Source: CAIWHR01 sp963816925
GTDB taxonomy: Bacteria > Pseudomonadota > Gammaproteobacteria > Burkholderiales > Casimicrobiaceae
DNA: 64,000 nucleotides
NCBI GenBank assembly: GCA_963816925.1
Contig: CAWFMY010000027.1
Location: 310,001-374,000 of the forward strand
Reading direction: 5' to 3'
A program made the translations under genes and the position numbers. The notes under the pieces were generated by a model that made no database searches, was not told where the DNA came from, and saw only the letters and a program-made list of their open reading frames with translations. Every line of letters starts with the position of its first letter. Positions within the stretch are counted from its first letter, which is position 1. Of this stretch, positions 62,284 to 64,000 are shown piece after piece.

Positions 62284-63267
62284 TCACCTGCTCGCGCCGG
62301 CGCCGAAGTCCGGCGGAATCGGATGCGTCGTGCGCTCCGCGATGCGCAGCGTTGCGCTGCGCGCCCGCGGATTCATTTCGACTTCGCGCTCCGACGGGCG
62401 GATCGCGCGGCCGACGGACGCAAGCGGCGCGCCGGGAAGCGCCGCTGTGGCGATCGCCATCCGCTCCAGGCGGGGGTCGCCGCCGAACGGTTGCGCAGAC
62501 GAAGCGAAAAAGCGTTTCACGATGCGGTCTTCGAGCGAGTGGAAACTGATCACCGCGATGCGGCCGCCGGGATTCAGGAGCCGCACGACGCGCGGCAGCA
62601 TCAGCGCGAGTTCCGCGAGTTCCCGATTGACGAAAATCCGGAGAGCCTGGAAGGTCCGCGTGGCCGGATCCTGACTCCGATCACCCCGCGGGCGCGTGCG
62701 GACGGCTTGGGCCACGAGGGCCGCCAGCTGCCGCGTCCGGACGAGGGGCGCGACCGCGCGACCCGCAACAATTGCTCTTGCAATCGATTGAGCAAACCGT
62801 TCTTCACCATAGTCGCGTATCACCTCCGTCAATTCGCGCACGTCGGCGCGCGCGAGAAAATCGGCCGCGGATTCGCCGCGCGTCGGGTCCATCCGCATGT
62901 CGAGCGGACCGTCGCCGCGCAGCGAGAAGCCGCGCGCGGGATCGTCGATCTGCGGAGACGAGATGCCGAGGTCGAGGAGCGCGCCGTCGATCGCGTGGAT
63001 CCCGAGGTCCGCGAGCACCGTGGGCAAGTCGGAAAACCACGCGCGGCGGAACGCGAAACGCGGATCGCCGATCGCGCGGGCCGCGGCTTCCGCGTCGGGA
63101 TCGCGATCGAGCGCAACGAGTCGACCGGAAGGTCCGAGGTGATCGAGGATGCGTCGCGAATGTCCGCCGCGGCCGAACGTCGCGTCGACGTAGATGCCGT
63201 CGGGACGCACCGCCAGGGCGGCGACGGCTTCTTCGAGCAGGACGGGGACGTGGTCGCCATTCGCCAT
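62284..63267 (-). CDS. rsmH: 16S rRNA (cytosine1402-N4)-methyltransferase RsmH
   Basis: 327 residues; methylates N4 of C1402, the same nucleotide whose ribose is methylated by RsmI, also in this window. HVPVLLEEAV, YVDATFGRGGHS (SAM loop), LGISSPQIDDPARGFSL, QALRIFVNRELAEL, VISFHSLEDRIVKRFF and the C-terminal NPRARSATLRIAERT. ATG 63267 overlaps the mraZ TGA; the open frame further upstream is not homologous. Confidence 0.97.
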   Translation of the reverse strand: MANGDHVPVLLEEAVAALAVRPDGIYVDATFGRGGHSRRILDHLGPSGRLVALDRDPDAEAAARAIGDPRFAFRRAWFSDLPTVLADLGIHAIDGALLDLGISSPQIDDPARGFSLRGDGPLDMRMDPTRGESAADFLARADVRELTEVIRDYGEERFAQSIARAIVAGRAVAPLVRTRQLAALVAQAVRTRPRGDRSQDPATRTFQALRIFVNRELAELALMLPRVVRLLNPGGRIAVISFHSLEDRIVKRFFASSAQPFGGDPRLERMAIATAALPGAPLASVGRAIRPSEREVEMNPRARSATLRIAERTTHPIPPDFGAGASR

Positions 63268-63743
63268 CAAAGCGAGAAGCCGTCGAGCTCGGGCGGCAGG
63301 CCGCCGGTCGGGAACGTGATCGCGCGCGCGGTTTGGTCGTTCCACCTGGCCGCGTCCCACAGCTCGAACTTGTTGCCCTGGCCCACGAGCACCACGTGAT
63401 GCGCAAGCGACGCGTACTCGCGCAACGCGGGCGGGACGAGGATGCGGCCGTTGCCGTCGAAATCGACGTCGTCGGCGAAACCGACGATGAGCCGCTGCAG
63501 GCTGCGAATTTCGGGATTGAACGACGAGAGCGCCATCAGCCGCGCCTGGATCGGTTCCCACGCGGCGCGCGGATAGACGAGGAGGCAGCGCGACGGATCG
63601 GCGGTGATGACGACGGCGCCAGGCGCTGCCGGATCGGCGCCATCGGGTTCAGGCGCGACCCGCGCGAGCGCGTCACGGTGCTTCGCGGGGATCGCGAGCC
63701 GGCCCTTCGCGTCGAGCGCGAGCTGCGACACGCCCCGGAACAC
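63267..63743 (-). CDS. mraZ: Transcriptional regulator MraZ
   Basis: 158 residues; AbrB-like ring protein that represses its own dcw operon. FRGVSQLALDAKGRLAIPAKHRDAL is the first MraZ half, and DVDFDGNGRILVPPALREYA the second, both with the DxKGR / DxNGR core. The GTG at 63743 is preferred because the family starts MFRG; another GTG at 63791 would add 16 unrelated residues. An Ala/Pro-rich insertion lies near residues 34-44. Operator and promoter lie upstream. Confidence 0.93.
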   Translation of the reverse strand: MFRGVSQLALDAKGRLAIPAKHRDALARVAPEPDGADPAAPGAVVITADPSRCLLVYPRAAWEPIQARLMALSSFNPEIRSLQRLIVGFADDVDFDGNGRILVPPALREYASLAHHVVLVGQGNKFELWDAARWNDQTARAITFPTGGLPPELDGFSL

Positions 63744-63871
63744 GGCCCGCCCGCCATTGCCCTCCGCCGCGACTGCGGATCCCTGCGCCACCGTCTCGCC
63801 CCTCCTGGCTCGGCCGAAGGTGAGCGCTCATTCACACGCCGTGGGGAGATCCCGGTTTGGCGCGCCAATGC

Positions 63872-63907
63872 CCCGCTTCTGACCCACTTCGACCCACTTT
63901 TTACCAC
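63872..63907 (-). promoter_or_regulatory. mraZ: MraZ operator (repeated TGGG boxes)
   Basis: On the minus strand TGGT, TGGG, TGGG and CGGG follow each other at 10-, 10- and 11-base steps (starting 63906, 63896, 63886 and 63875), just downstream of the -10 box. Directly repeated TGGG boxes at 10-bp pitch are the known MraZ binding pattern, so autoregulation is likely. Confidence 0.75.
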
Positions 63908-63915
63908 CAGTTGGC

Positions 63916-63945
63916 ACTATATGTGAACGCGAGCGGCCCGGTCAA
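63916..63945 (-). promoter_or_regulatory. Sigma70 promoter of the dcw cluster
   Basis: TTGACC (63940-63945), an 18-base spacer and TATAGT (63916-63921) on the minus strand, immediately ahead of the MraZ boxes. This is the only strong promoter visible for the long run of overlapping dcw genes. The last 55 bases of the window beyond it show nothing callable. Confidence 0.75.
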
Positions 63946-64000
63946 CCCTTTTTCGTTTTATGAACAATGACTTAGCGTCGATGTTGCATCCAATTCCTTC

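Overview
The window is a 64 kb stretch of high-GC bacterial chromosome. It comes from a betaproteobacterium, most likely Burkholderiales-like and uncultured. The evidence is the complete dcw cell-wall/division cluster running directly into lpxC, an M23 peptidase and secA; the rpsP-rimM-trmD-rplS and rsmI-lpoA-yraN-gmhA/diaA-dolP-rfaE2 blocks; and the pilB-pilC-pilD-coaE-zapD-yacG block followed by a Nudix/ThiE-like fusion, a P-loop ATPase and argJ. I see no rRNA, tRNA, CRISPR array, prophage, integrase or transposase gene.

Layout. 1-1094: end of an upstream gene and a secreted tandem-thioredoxin protein. 1219-5135: a class III nucleotide cyclase / AAA ATPase / TPR regulator whose frame is broken many times. 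5194-7513 (-): a secreted repeat protein with its own terminator. 8030-9428 (-): hemN. 9537-15179 (-): the urea ABC transporter urtABCDE, with sigma54/NtrC-like sequences upstream. 15472-20557: rsmI (-) diverging from lpoA-yraN-gmhA-dolP-rfaE2-AEC permease (+), which links LPS heptose synthesis to envelope assembly. 20575-20925: a tandem 117-bp repeat. 20930-26587 (-): a J-like/RDD/TPR membrane protein, the ribosomal block and ffh. 26695-29011 (+): ypjD and corB, separated by a MITE-like element. 29060-33648 (+): a sigma54 promoter, then pilB, pilC, pilD and coaE. 33677-37326 (+): zapD, an islet with a beta-helix remnant and a surface protein, yacG and a small membrane protein. 37333-43164 (-): Nudix-ThiE, ATPase, argJ and secA. 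43252-44688: M23 peptidase (-) and dciA (+). 44768-63743 (-): lpxC and ftsZ back to mraZ. The dcw genes mostly overlap by 1-11 bp and are headed by a promoter and a periodic MraZ operator at the right end.

Sequence quality matters for every reader of this window. Many indispensable genes (hemN, argJ, murC, murG, murE, pilB, probably ftsQ) carry single-base frame changes. About 31 of the roughly 35 I can place are one-base insertions. That is the signature of insertion-prone raw long-read data rather than biological decay. Frames have been mentally corrected below, and each such gene is flagged. The density is far higher at the left end (17 events in 3.9 kb) than elsewhere.

No clearly new enzymatic or defence system is visible. 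The most interesting leftovers are a 175-bp terminal-inverted-repeat element that exactly fills a gene-gene gap, a near-perfect sigma54 promoter before pilB, two families of dispersed repeats (one coding for the tail of MurF), an islet interrupting the conserved zapD-yacG pair, and a terminator placed immediately before secA.
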